This document shows positions 6,191 to 13,973 of a DNA stretch of 14,833 bases, in pieces. Location of the stretch: NCBI GenBank assembly GCA_022712835.1, contig JAFLJU010000658.1, positions 1 to 14,833 of the forward strand, given 5' to 3'. Within the stretch, counting starts at the first letter, position 1; every line of letters starts with the position of its first letter. A program made the translations under genes and the position numbers. Source of the stretch: Desulfobacteraceae bacterium. GTDB taxonomy: Bacteria; Desulfobacterota; Desulfobacteria; Desulfobacterales; Desulfobacteraceae. The notes below the pieces were generated by a model, which was given only the letters and a program-made list of their open reading frames with translations, made no database searches and was not told the DNA's origin.

Positions 6191-8764
6191 TTGGGCCCTA
6201 TGATGGAAAATAAAAACCCATACAACCCTAGGGTTATCCAGGAGACCCTTAATGGCGTGGTGGACCGGGTAACATTTCATAATCCGGACAACGGGTGGTC
6301 TATTCTTAGGGTTCATCCCTTTGATAACCCAGGCCAACAGGAAACCGTGGTGGTCCACCAGACCAAGGTTTTTGCCGGTGCCACCATGGAGTTTTGCGGG
6401 GCCTGGACCCACCATCCCAAATATGGCCGCCAGTTCCAGGCAACTCTTGCCAAAGAGAAGAAACCGGCCACGGCCTCGGCCCTTGAAAAATACATTGGAT
6501 CCGGACTGATCAAAGGGGTTGGGCCCAAGACAGCCAAAAAGATTGTTCGCCATTTTAAGGGTCTTACCCTTGATATTTTTGAAGGACAGATCCAGCGTCT
6601 GGTGGAAGTACCGGGAATTGCCGCTAAAAAACTGATGATGATCTCAGCCGCCTGGACTGAACACAGGGCCATCCGGGATGTGATGATGTTTTTGCAGTCC
6701 CATGGGATCTCCACTCTTTTTGCGGTTCGGATCTACAAGGAATACGGGGACAATGCCATCGCCCACGTGACCCAGGACCCCTACCGGTTGGCCAATGATT
6801 TTTACGGGATCGGTTTTTTTTCCGCAGACAAGGTTGCTTTGAGCATCGGGCTTGCCCCGGATAGCCCCCAGCGGATCATGGCCGGGATCCGTCATGTCCT
6901 GGCAGCGGCCCGTAATTTCGGCCATTGCTATCTCACCGAATGCCAGATCAAAACCCAGGTCAAAGAACTCATTGACCTGGATCTTTCAGAAAAACTTGCC
7001 GGGTTGTTGTTGTCCATGGAAAAGGACCGGCAGCTCATGAAGCGACGTCTTGGGGGGAAAACAGGGGAGATTGCCTCCTGTTATTATTCAAAATCCCTGT
7101 ATTTTGATGAACAATATGTGGCCCGGCGTATCCTGGACCAGGGGGTGGTCCCTGATGTGGATGCTTCCCGCATGGATAAGTGGATCCAATTGTTTTGCAA
7201 GGCAAAAAATATGGAATTGAGCCAAGAGCAGGCCTTATCCGTAACGGGAATTGCCGGGGAGAATTTTTCTGTTCTAACGGGAGGTCCCGGCTGTGGGAAA
7301 ACCACCACCACAAGGGTGATTGTCAAGCTGCTGGAAGCCATGGGTCTGCGGGTGATGCTGGCTGCTCCCACAGGGCGAGCCGCCCAGCGCATGGGGGAGG
7401 TTATCGGCCGGGAAGCTAAAACCATCCACAGGCTTTTAGGGTGGCAGGGGGGGAAGTTTAAAAAAAATGAGCAAACCCCCCTTAAAATGGATTTTTTGGT
7501 GGTGGATGAATGCTCCATGCTGGATATCAGTCTTACGGCTTCTCTGCTCAAAGCGGTTCCGAAAAATTGCCAGGTGGTATTCATCGGTGATTATGACCAG
7601 TTGCCTTCGGTGGGGGCGGGCAATGTGCTCAAAGATATCATCGGTTCCAATCGTGTGGCCTGTTTTCGCCTCACCCAGGTTTTTCGCCAGGCCCGCACCT
7701 CTTTGATCATCAAATATGCCCATGAAATCAATTCCGGGAAGATGCCGTGGATTGACTCTCCCTTCAAGGACCCAGGGGTCTGGAAGAACGAAACCGATTG
7801 CCTTTTTCTGGATTCAGACGAAGCCACCCAGGAGCAGATCCGTTTTGTGGGAAGGGTGAAGCAGCTTTTTGAGTCAAATGGGGTTGCCGGCCCCGGGGTT
7901 CGGGTGGCCGGTGAAGGCAAGGCACCTGTTAAAGAAAACCAGACAAAAGAAAACCAGAAAAAAGAAGGCCAAGCAATCAGTCCTTATGAATTCAGGATCA
8001 ATGACACCGCCTCTCCCTATGCGACAGAAATCACCATTCCCCAAAAATTTGCCCATGTCAACCTGGACCAGGTGGCCCGGGCCGGAAACCAGATTGAAGA
8101 GCTCAAGAGTGTCTTGAAAAAGGTCCATCCCTGGTCTTCTCTCCATTATGGACTGACAGCCCTGGAGGTGGTTAAAAAACTTTATATGGAATGGATTCCT
8201 AAGTATGTGGGCAAAAATACCGAGATCCAGATCCTGTCGCCCATGACCCGGGGGAGTATGGGGACCATCAATTTGAATCGGGTGATCCAAGAGACGGCCA
8301 ATCCCCCCTGTCAGGGGAAACAGCAAATAATGGTGGGCCAGCGGATATTTCGGACCGGTGACCGGGTGATCCACCGGAAAAACAATTATGACCTGGGTGT
8401 CTTTAACGGAGATATCGGTGTGATTGCGGATATTAACAACATGGAGTTGACCTGTTCGGTGCAATTTTTACCCGATAACAGGGTGGTGCAGTATAAACAG
8501 ACCGATATCATGGAGCTGGATCTGGCTTATGCCATTACCATTCACAAATCCCAGGGCTCTGAGTTTGAGGTGACCATCCTCCCGGTGCTGACCCAGCATT
8601 TTAAGATGCTTTTCAGAAACCTGGTGTACACGGGGCTCACCCGGGCAAAAAAAATGGCTGTGTTTGTGGGTACGAGAAGGGCACTTGGCATGGCGGTTCA
8701 GAACCAGGATATCAGTCAGCGCCAGACGGCGTTGCAGGAATTATTGATCACCGGGAAAAATTAG
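6191..8764 (+). CDS. recD2: RecD2-type (YrrC/RecD-like) ATP-dependent DNA helicase
   Basis: A superfamily 1B 5'-3' helicase acting in DNA repair independently of RecBC. It has the OB-like N-terminal domain (NGVVDRVTFHNPDNGWSILR, about 21-40), helix-hairpin-helix segments (GVGPKTAKKI near 112, VPGIAAKK near 142), Walker A GGPGCGKT (364-371), Walker B DE at 439-440, motif III GDYDQLPS (466-473), motif V HKSQG (785-789) and motif VI VYTGLTRAK (812-820). At 857 residues it is longer than the usual 720-800. The excess lies between FLDSDEA (about 539-545) and EIQILSPM (678-685), normally about 40 residues but here about 130, including a Lys/Gln-rich repeat. The start may be TTG 6191 (AGGA 5 bases upstream) or ATG 6200; both give the same core. 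No recB or recC gene is nearby, as expected for RecD2. Confidence 0.94.
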   Translation: MGPMMENKNPYNPRVIQETLNGVVDRVTFHNPDNGWSILRVHPFDNPGQQETVVVHQTKVFAGATMEFCGAWTHHPKYGRQFQATLAKEKKPATASALEKYIGSGLIKGVGPKTAKKIVRHFKGLTLDIFEGQIQRLVEVPGIAAKKLMMISAAWTEHRAIRDVMMFLQSHGISTLFAVRIYKEYGDNAIAHVTQDPYRLANDFYGIGFFSADKVALSIGLAPDSPQRIMAGIRHVLAAARNFGHCYLTECQIKTQVKELIDLDLSEKLAGLLLSMEKDRQLMKRRLGGKTGEIASCYYSKSLYFDEQYVARRILDQGVVPDVDASRMDKWIQLFCKAKNMELSQEQALSVTGIAGENFSVLTGGPGCGKTTTTRVIVKLLEAMGLRVMLAAPTGRAAQRMGEVIGREAKTIHRLLGWQGGKFKKNEQTPLKMDFLVVDECSMLDISLTASLLKAVPKNCQVVFIGDYDQLPSVGAGNVLKDIIGSNRVACFRLTQVFRQARTSLIIKYAHEINSGKMPWIDSPFKDPGVWKNETDCLFLDSDEATQEQIRFVGRVKQLFESNGVAGPGVRVAGEGKAPVKENQTKENQKKEGQAISPYEFRINDTASPYATEITIPQKFAHVNLDQVARAGNQIEELKSVLKKVHPWSSLHYGLTALEVVKKLYMEWIPKYVGKNTEIQILSPMTRGSMGTINLNRVIQETANPPCQGKQQIMVGQRIFRTGDRVIHRKNNYDLGVFNGDIGVIADINNMELTCSVQFLPDNRVVQYKQTDIMELDLAYAITIHKSQGSEFEVTILPVLTQHFKMLFRNLVYTGLTRAKKMAVFVGTRRALGMAVQNQDISQRQTALQELLITGKN
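7931..7975 (+). repeat. 15-base in-frame repeat within recD2
   Basis: Three consecutive 15-base units encode KENQT, KENQK and KEGQA (residues 581-595). Units one and two differ at two bases; the third is more diverged. They sit inside the extra segment of the helicase and look like a slippage-expanded, probably disordered linker. Confidence 0.6.
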
Positions 8765-8851
8765 AGTATATAGGGGTGTCTCTGGGTGTTTAGGTGGAGA
8801 TTAAATGCTAGGTACCAATTATGATTAACTTAAAAGAAATGGGAAATTAAA

Positions 8852-9112
8852 ATGAAGCAGATGAAAATATTTGTGGTTCTGACCCTGGTCTTTGGTATGA
8901 TGTTTCTGGGTTGCAGTAAGCTGAATCAGGAAAATTATGGAAAAATTAAAATGGGCATGAAGTATGAACAGGTGATTGAGATTATAGGTACTCCGGACGA
9001 ATGCGACTCGGCTCTAGGGGCCAAAAAATGTGTGTGGGGAAATGAAGAGAAAAATATCACCATCACTTTCATGGGTGACGCGGTGATTCTGCCCTCCATG
9101 ACGGGGCTTTAA
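8852..9112 (+). CDS. Small BamE/SmpA-like lipoprotein
   Basis: An 86-residue exported lipoprotein. The N-terminus has Lys residues, a hydrophobic stretch (FVVLTLVFGMMFL) and a lipobox FLGC with Cys21 as the lipidated residue. Ser follows at +2, which by the Lol rule would favour the outer membrane. The mature part has the short fold typical of BamE/SmpA/OmlA and DUF3862-like proteins: YGKIKMGMKYEQVIEIIGTP (29-48), then a Cys51/Cys60 pair that could form a disulfide, and a final strand NITITFMGDAVI. It is about the minimum size for such a domain. The gene lies 87 bases after recD2 and 21 bases before the YciI-like gene, which it may be co-transcribed with. The specific role is unknown; a true BamE function is not claimed. 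Confidence 0.83.
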   Translation: MKQMKIFVVLTLVFGMMFLGCSKLNQENYGKIKMGMKYEQVIEIIGTPDECDSALGAKKCVWGNEEKNITITFMGDAVILPSMTGL

Positions 9113-9133
9113 ATATAAAGGGAGAGAAAGCAG

Positions 9134-9442
9134 ATGCAATTTATAGTAAGTGGTTATGACGGAACAGATGAAGGCGCTCTGGACCGGCGGATGGCAGCCC
9201 GGGAAGCCCATTTGGCCATGGCAAAACTTATGGCCCAGGAGGGGAAATGGCGTTATGCCGCAGCTTATTTGAATGATGAGGGAAAAATGACAGGTTCTAT
9301 GATCGTCTGTGAATTTGACTCCATGCAGGCTTTGAAAAGTGAATGGCTGGACAAAGAGCCCTATGTGCTGGGCAAGGTTTGGGAAAAAATTGAGATCACC
9401 CGGGCCCAGGTCCCTCCGCTCTTTTCAGGCACAGCCGGATAA
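9134..9442 (+). CDS. YciI-like domain protein
   Basis: A 102-residue protein that resembles the YCII family, small dimeric alpha/beta-barrel proteins of mostly unknown function. It starts with a hydrophobic strand (MQFIVSGYDG), has a helix with an R-x-x-H pattern (RMAAREAHLAMAKLM), a second strand and turn (AAYLNDEGKMTGSMIVCEFD), and ends with a WLDKEPYVLGKVWEKIEI segment, where the D-P/E-P-Y-x-x-x-G-V pattern is characteristic. GGGAGAG lies about 8 bases before ATG 9134. It follows the lipoprotein gene by 21 bases. Its last 47 bases overlap the convergent helicase gene. Confidence 0.85.
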   Translation: MQFIVSGYDGTDEGALDRRMAAREAHLAMAKLMAQEGKWRYAAAYLNDEGKMTGSMIVCEFDSMQALKSEWLDKEPYVLGKVWEKIEITRAQVPPLFSGTAG

Positions 9443-10895
9443 ACTCTGGGATATCGCTTTCCCTATCAAATCTTAAGTTGACCATGGCCCGGGTCATGGC
9501 CACATAGATCAGGTTGAATTCATCCGGGTCCACGCCGGAAGGGTCGATGATTTTTCCCTCTTTCATTAGGGGGTGAAAATCTTCCATCAAAAGAACATTG
9601 GCCCATTCCAGTCCCTTTGATTTATGGGCGGTGGTCAGAAGTATCGCGGCTTTTTCCCCTTCCACGGCCTGGGCCATGATCCGGTCCACATGGGAGGGAA
9701 TGGTGGTGGTATATTTTTCAACCATTTTGCACACAGAGGACAATTCAAAATCTTCCACCGTTCTGGCATAGGATTTCAGGTCCACAAAGCTTCTAAAACC
9801 ATTGATATAGACATCCTTAATCCGGGAATGATCTTGTTTGTACAAATAATAGACATCTTTTAAAATCGTCAGCCGATAGCTTCCCACCCCGCCCACAAAA
9901 CCGATCTTATGTTGTTTGTAGAGCCGGACGGCCCTGTCAAAGAGGGTGGCGTTGGTTCTGGCAATAATGGTGTGATGACCAGGGTCCCAAGGGGGTTTTA
10001 CCGGAACCTTGGTGCCTGCAATCTGCCGGGGTTCTTGTTTGAAAATTTTCAGGATCATGTTGGCCACCCTTGCCACATTGTTGTCAAACCTGAAACTTTG
10101 GGTCAGATAGTGGGTTTTTCCCGCTGAAAAAGTTTTCAGGGTGTCCCTGGCCCCCCTGAAACTATAGATCTGCTGGTGGCCGTCCCCCACCAGGATGATG
10201 GAGGCAAGTTTTCGGGTTTGCTCCTGATCTATGTCCTGGGTCTGGCAGTTCTGGGCCTGGGCAAAGACAATGGCCGCGGTCACAGGATTGATGTCCTGGG
10301 CCTCATCCAACAGAATACAATCATAGGGCAGGATGGGTGCTGACAATTGATAAAGTTTTAAGTATCCGTCATGGAGCATGCCGATGGCTTGGTTTGTGCC
10401 GTCACACATAAGCCTGCCCAGGGTGTTGGCGTGGTCCACCAGGGGGGGGAGGGCGGTTTTGTTTTTTTTATAGAACCCCCTTGCCATGGGGGGGATATGG
10501 TGGTGGGAGACTTTGGGGTCTGCCGAGGCCAGGTAATTTGCGAGGGTGTCCATGGTAAATCTGGCATCCTCATATTTTTCAAGTTTCAGGGCGGTCATGA
10601 CCTGGTTGGCCCTGAATCCTTTTACCAGGCGGTCTTTGTATTTAAATCCCTTGGCCCGGAAGGCCAGGGCATGGGTGGTCCTGGTCGTGACATTTCTGGG
10701 AAATTTCCGGGCGGCTTCCAATTGGACGCTCTTGTTAAAAGCGATATACAGGAACCGCATATTGGATCGTTTTTTGGTATATTCCACCAGGGTAGTGGTT
10801 TTACCGGTGCCGGCAAAGGCCATTATTTTGAGGGTTTCCCCGGGCAACAGATCCGTGTGGATAATCTTTTTTTGTTCAGCGGTGGTTTGAAGCAT
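9396..10895 (-). CDS. UvrD/Rep-superfamily 1A helicase, Fbh1-like
   Basis: A 499-residue DNA helicase predicted to move 3'-5'. Motifs in order: Q motif near Gln8, Walker A AGTGKTT (28-34), motif Ia region FLYIAFNKSVQ (48-58) then TTHALAF (73-79), Walker B LLDEAQD (195-201), motif III VGDGHQQIYSFRGA (236-249), motif IV QSFRF (266-270), motif V TTAHKSKGLEW (421-431) and motif VI YVAMTRA (464-470). The wording of Ia and III (AFNKSVQ, HQQIYSFRGA) is close to the helicase part of eukaryotic FBH1 rather than to UvrD, and the protein is about 200 residues shorter than UvrD; no F-box is present. The start follows the nitroreductase stop by 12 bases, so they probably share a transcript. Role in recombination control is inference from the family. 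Confidence 0.9.
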   Translation of the reverse strand: MLQTTAEQKKIIHTDLLPGETLKIMAFAGTGKTTTLVEYTKKRSNMRFLYIAFNKSVQLEAARKFPRNVTTRTTHALAFRAKGFKYKDRLVKGFRANQVMTALKLEKYEDARFTMDTLANYLASADPKVSHHHIPPMARGFYKKNKTALPPLVDHANTLGRLMCDGTNQAIGMLHDGYLKLYQLSAPILPYDCILLDEAQDINPVTAAIVFAQAQNCQTQDIDQEQTRKLASIILVGDGHQQIYSFRGARDTLKTFSAGKTHYLTQSFRFDNNVARVANMILKIFKQEPRQIAGTKVPVKPPWDPGHHTIIARTNATLFDRAVRLYKQHKIGFVGGVGSYRLTILKDVYYLYKQDHSRIKDVYINGFRSFVDLKSYARTVEDFELSSVCKMVEKYTTTIPSHVDRIMAQAVEGEKAAILLTTAHKSKGLEWANVLLMEDFHPLMKEGKIIDPSGVDPDEFNLIYVAMTRAMVNLRFDRESDIPEFIRLCLKRAEGPGPG

Positions 10896-10907
10896 AAAGG
10901 GTCTGGC

Positions 10908-11696
10908 CTATCTGAGGAAAAAGCCTCTTTTTTCAAGAAATGATTTCATGTGGGGCCGGGTGACCTTGCCCATGAAATCCGCCATCTGGCGGGTCCAGGT
11001 TTGGTCCTTCAGATTGCTGTCCCGGTTTAGATAATAGTCCTGGCAGGTTTGGTCATAGGATTTAAGATGGTTGTTAAGGGTTGCTTCCGGGTTGTTTGAC
11101 CCTTGTTTTCCTATAACACTTCCGAAAAAAGAATCTTCCTTTAATACCAACTCAAGGGGCAGTCGGGGTTTGATATCCGGGGTGTGATCGGGGTATCCCA
11201 GGCACATGCCAAATACCGGATAGGCCATTTTCGGGATGTTTAGCAGGTCACAGACCATTTCCGGGTCATTCCGGATTCCGCCGATAAAGACCCCGCCAAG
11301 GCTAAAGGATTCTGCCGCCACCATCAGGTTCTGGGCCACAAGCGCCGTATCCACGGTTGCCACGACAAATTGTTCTGCCCATCCGGTTTCAGGGGTTAAT
11401 TTGTGCGTGGCACAGGCAGCATCCAGCCGGGTGAGATCGGCACAGAAAACAAGGAAGACCGGTGCCTGTTCCACCCAGGGTTGGGGGCCTGAAAGGTTTG
11501 CGATCTTTTTTCTATTGCCCTTGTCCTGGACCCGGATAATGGTATAGGCCTGGATATGGCTGGAGGTGGCAGCACATTGGGCCGCTTTGACAATGGTATG
11601 GAGCAGATCATCGTCAATGGGCTTGTCCGTAAATTTTCGAACAGACCTGTGGCGGGATATTAGGTCAATGACCTGGTTCATGGGATCTGGGTTCAT
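10908..11696 (-). CDS. NfsA/FRP-type nitroreductase (flavin reductase)
   Basis: An FMN-dependent NAD(P)H oxidoreductase of 262 residues that in this family reduces nitroaromatics, quinones or flavins. The FMN phosphate site RHRSVRKF is at 15-22, followed by QCAATSSHIQAY (40-51). The centre has AAESFSLGGVFIGGIRN, contacting the flavin, then VFGMCLGYPDHTPDIKPRLP, the hallmark of the NfsA/FRP subgroup. The C-terminal tail (TWTRQMADFMGKVTRP) is also NfsA-like, where it lies over the partner subunit. AAGGAA lies about 10 bases before ATG 11696; a second ATG at 11681 is possible. It is the first gene of the pair with the helicase. The physiological substrate is unknown. Confidence 0.93.
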   Translation of the reverse strand: MNPDPMNQVIDLISRHRSVRKFTDKPIDDDLLHTIVKAAQCAATSSHIQAYTIIRVQDKGNRKKIANLSGPQPWVEQAPVFLVFCADLTRLDAACATHKLTPETGWAEQFVVATVDTALVAQNLMVAAESFSLGGVFIGGIRNDPEMVCDLLNIPKMAYPVFGMCLGYPDHTPDIKPRLPLELVLKEDSFFGSVIGKQGSNNPEATLNNHLKSYDQTCQDYYLNRDSNLKDQTWTRQMADFMGKVTRPHMKSFLEKRGFFLR

Positions 11697-11725
11697 GAAA
11701 TCGGGTTTCCTTTATTCAGTTTCTC

Positions 11726-11731
11726 ATTATA
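11726..11731 (-). promoter_or_regulatory. Possible -10 box for the nitroreductase-helicase pair
   Basis: A perfect TATAAT on the minus strand, 29 bases before the nitroreductase ATG. The best -35 candidate, TTACAT (11757-11752), would need a 20-base spacer, so the promoter is weak or activator-dependent if real. Confidence 0.3.
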
Positions 11732-11892
11732 TAAGAGGCGATTAAGATCGGATGTAAGGAAACTATCATTTTCCCGCATGGGTTTCAAGAAAAGCTTGAT
11801 TCCTGTGGCGGTCCTCGGGCAAAAAAAGGATTTAAACCTGCAATTGATTGACTATAGGCCTTGGGATTGATGATTTCCCGTTAACGCATAGA

Positions 11893-11908
11893 CGGAAAAA
11901 TTTTTCCG
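11893..11908. repeat. Perfect 16-base palindrome upstream of the MFS gene
   Basis: CGGAAAAATTTTTCCG reads identically on both strands, with no spacer. It ends 62 bases before the MFS start codon in the 274-base divergent gap with the nitroreductase gene. A homodimeric regulator site is the simplest reading. No clear sigma70 promoter was found next to it (TTGACT at 11848 lacks a good -10). The rest of this gap holds nothing I can identify. Confidence 0.5.
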
Positions 11909-11970
11909 GGTATGGACCTTCCCCATGTAATCTGCTAATCTCCAAGTTTTTTTACAGATAGGAAGACACC

Positions 11971-13185
11971 ATGGGGCAAGTTCAATCCAACATTATCCGG
12001 CTTTATATCATCAAACTGTCCAAGTGGCTCATGCTGACCATGCCCATTGTGTTTTTGTTTTACAAGGAGAATGGACTTGCCACCCAGGATCTTTTTTTGC
12101 TCAAGGCGATCTATTCGTTTGCCATTGTTGTTTTCGAGGTGCCGTCGGGATATTTCGGTGATATCTGGGGAAGAAAATCCTCCCTGGTTCTGGGAAGTGT
12201 TCTGGGATTTGTGGGCTTTGCCCTTTATTGTGTCTCCACAGAATTCTGGGGTTTTCTGATCTGCGAGGTTCTCCTGGGCATCGGCATGAGTTTCATCTCC
12301 GGCTCGGATTCAGCCCTGCTCTATGATACTCTTCAGCAGGCAAAAAAAGAAAAAGATTATTTGAAGATCGAAGGACGGTTGATTTCGGCGGGTAATTTTG
12401 CGGAAGCCGTGGCAGCCCCCCTGGGAGTTCTCATCGCCACCCTGGGCCTTCGGACGCCCTTTTATTTCCAGACATTGATTGCCTTTACCGCGATCCCTGC
12501 GGCCTTGACATTGGTTGAGCCGGGGCAACAAGGGGTCCGGGGCCGTGCCGGTTTTAAAGAGATCTTTAAGATAATCCGGTTTGCCATGGTGGAGCACCAA
12601 AGATTGCAATCCATCATCATTTATTCGTCGGTGATTGGAACCGCCACATTGACCATGGCCTGGTTTGTACAGCCCTATTTTGATTTTTTAGCCTTGCCCT
12701 TGGCCCTTTACGGGGTTGTGATTCCCATTTTAAATCTGACCACAGGATTCATGTCCATCCAGGCCCACCGGGTGGAAAGTTGGCTGGGTCGGGAGACCAC
12801 CATTGTGTTGATTGCCCTGGGTATTGCCCTAGGCTATTTTTCCCTGGGACTTTTTCAAAGCCTGTGGGGGGTTATTGTTTTGATTTTCTTTTATATCATC
12901 CGGGGAATTGCCACACCGGTTCTAAAAAACCAGATAAACGAGATCACCCCTTCATCCATCAGGGCCACGGTGCTATCCATCCGCAGCCTCGTCATCCGGC
13001 TGGCCTTTGCCCTATTGGGGCCTTTTCTGGGCTGGCAGGCGGATAGGTCCGGTCTGCCAGAAGCCCTTGGTATGGGGGCTGTTTTCTTCCTGATCACAGG
13101 TTTGGGATCGGCCTTGTATCTTATCCATACCTTTCGAAAGAGGTCCCTGTCCGATACTTTTAGGACCGCAGATAAAATAAGTTGA
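11971..13185 (+). CDS. Major facilitator superfamily transporter
   Basis: A 404-residue inner-membrane transporter with about 12 predicted helices. MFS motif A is clear after the second helix: GYFGDIWGRKS at 60-70, close to the consensus G-x-x-x-D-x-x-G-R-x. A charged central loop (EPGQQGVRGRAGFKEIFKI, about 188-206) separates the two six-helix halves, and a weaker motif A echo, GWQADRSG, lies late in the second half. AGGA with 7-base spacing precedes ATG 11971. The proton-coupled efflux or uptake substrate cannot be predicted. It is probably monocistronic; the next gene on this strand starts 197 bases later with its own promoter candidate. Confidence 0.93.
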   Translation: MGQVQSNIIRLYIIKLSKWLMLTMPIVFLFYKENGLATQDLFLLKAIYSFAIVVFEVPSGYFGDIWGRKSSLVLGSVLGFVGFALYCVSTEFWGFLICEVLLGIGMSFISGSDSALLYDTLQQAKKEKDYLKIEGRLISAGNFAEAVAAPLGVLIATLGLRTPFYFQTLIAFTAIPAALTLVEPGQQGVRGRAGFKEIFKIIRFAMVEHQRLQSIIIYSSVIGTATLTMAWFVQPYFDFLALPLALYGVVIPILNLTTGFMSIQAHRVESWLGRETTIVLIALGIALGYFSLGLFQSLWGVIVLIFFYIIRGIATPVLKNQINEITPSSIRATVLSIRSLVIRLAFALLGPFLGWQADRSGLPEALGMGAVFFLITGLGSALYLIHTFRKRSLSDTFRTADKIS

Positions 13186-13294
13186 TCAGAATGGAACTGG
13201 TAAATCTAATACCTATTCCGATGCCGATGACCTTAATTTCCAGGATAAAGATATATATCGGCTGATCCGGGCTAAACCGTTTTTTGCATGGGGA

Positions 13295-13324
13295 TTGACA
13301 AGGATATATTAATTAGTCTATTTT
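13295..13324 (+). promoter_or_regulatory. Sigma70-like promoter for the NlpC/P60 gene
   Basis: TTGACA (13295-13300) and TATTTT (13319-13324) are separated by 18 bases. The start site would be near 13331, about 50 bases before the GTG start of the hydrolase gene. It lies in AT-rich DNA, where -10-like boxes are common, but the -35 is a perfect match. Confidence 0.5.
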
Positions 13325-13362
13325 TCCATGATATCTCAATTACAACAGGAGCAGCTGTTCCC

Positions 13363-13386
13363 ATGACTATTACAAGCAAAAAGTGA
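13363..13386 (+). CDS. Possible 7-codon leader peptide coupled to the NlpC/P60 gene
   Basis: ATG 13363 opens a frame encoding MTITSKK, whose TGA stop overlaps the GTG start of the next gene (G-T-G-A at 13383-13386). GGAG lies 11 bases before the ATG, a little far. The hydrolase GTG itself has no ribosome binding site, so termination-reinitiation coupling is plausible. The ORF is so short that chance remains likely. Confidence 0.25.
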   Translation: MTITSKK

Positions 13387-13973
13387 GGCCTGTGATAACG
13401 AGTCAATTATACAGACGGATCCAAAGCGCTTTGTTTTCAAAGCGTTTTATTTGGATTATTTGTTGCGTCATGATTACCCTAGCAAGTTCCCATGCATTCG
13501 GCATGGAACGGCATTCCAGTTCTCCATTGGCCGCTGTCAATATCACCGACGAAACATTTAAATACAAAGTCAAAGAATACCTTGGCATTCCCTATCGCAG
13601 AGGGGGGGCATCTAAAAAAGGTATGGATTGTTCAAGCTTTGTCCGGATCATCTATAAAAGATTTTACAATATAGAGTTGCCCTATAGTGTCCGTGCCCAA
13701 TTTAGTTCTTCACGGCTCCAGAAAATTAATAACACAGAGATGCAATCGGGTGATTTGGTCTTTTTTTCCAATAATAAAAAAAAAGGAATCAATCATGTCG
13801 GCATGTACGTTTCGGACTGGCAGTTTATTCATGCCAGTAGCAGCAGTGGAATCATGTTTTCAAGTTTGGATGATCCTTACTGGAAGAAACGGTTTGTGGG
13901 TTCAAAGCGTCACATCACCCTGACGCAAACGATCAATTGCGATGAAACCAAATTAAAAGTCGCTGAAAACTAA
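13383..13973 (+). CDS. Exported NlpC/P60-family cell-wall hydrolase
   Basis: A 196-residue cysteine peptidase predicted to cut peptidoglycan stem peptides in the periplasm. The N-terminus is a signal peptide: basic RRIQSALFSKR, hydrophobic IWIICCVMITLA, then SSHAFG with cleavage near residue 40. The NlpC/P60 domain covers about 55-175: YLGIPYRRGG, the catalytic Cys83 in MDCSSF, LPYSVRAQF, SGDLVFF, His138 in NHVGMYV and the third polar residue His150 in FIHA. The triad is intact. There is no extra wall-binding domain, so it resembles the stand-alone Spr/NlpC type, though without a lipobox. The GTG start is chosen because the ATGs at 13470 and 13503 would remove part or all of the signal peptide. 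The gene is AT-rich compared with those before 13,186. Confidence 0.9.
   Translation: MRPVITSQLYRRIQSALFSKRFIWIICCVMITLASSHAFGMERHSSSPLAAVNITDETFKYKVKEYLGIPYRRGGASKKGMDCSSFVRIIYKRFYNIELPYSVRAQFSSSRLQKINNTEMQSGDLVFFSNNKKKGINHVGMYVSDWQFIHASSSSGIMFSSLDDPYWKKRFVGSKRHITLTQTINCDETKLKVAEN

Noticed and set aside
7874..8464. 196-codon minus-strand frame antisense to recD2
   Set aside because: It lies opposite conserved RecD2 motor sequence; its His/Pro/Gly-rich translation is typical of a reverse-strand artefact.
8805..8828. A 7-codon ORF (MLGTNYD) before the lipoprotein gene with a GGTGGAG ribosome binding site
   Set aside because: It does not overlap or abut the lipoprotein start, and there is no attenuator-like structure or biased codon run. 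Chance is the simpler explanation.
4101..10895. An anti-phage defence island built from the RHH protein, unknown protein and two helicases
   Set aside because: The genes lie on opposing strands in separate transcription units, with no nuclease, toxin, NTPase-effector pair or mobile-element marker. RecD2 and Fbh1-like proteins are housekeeping repair factors.
10371..10943. 190-codon plus-strand frame antisense to the Fbh1-like helicase
   Set aside because: It is opposite an unmistakable helicase frame, has Gly/Phe-rich shadow composition and shows no motif.
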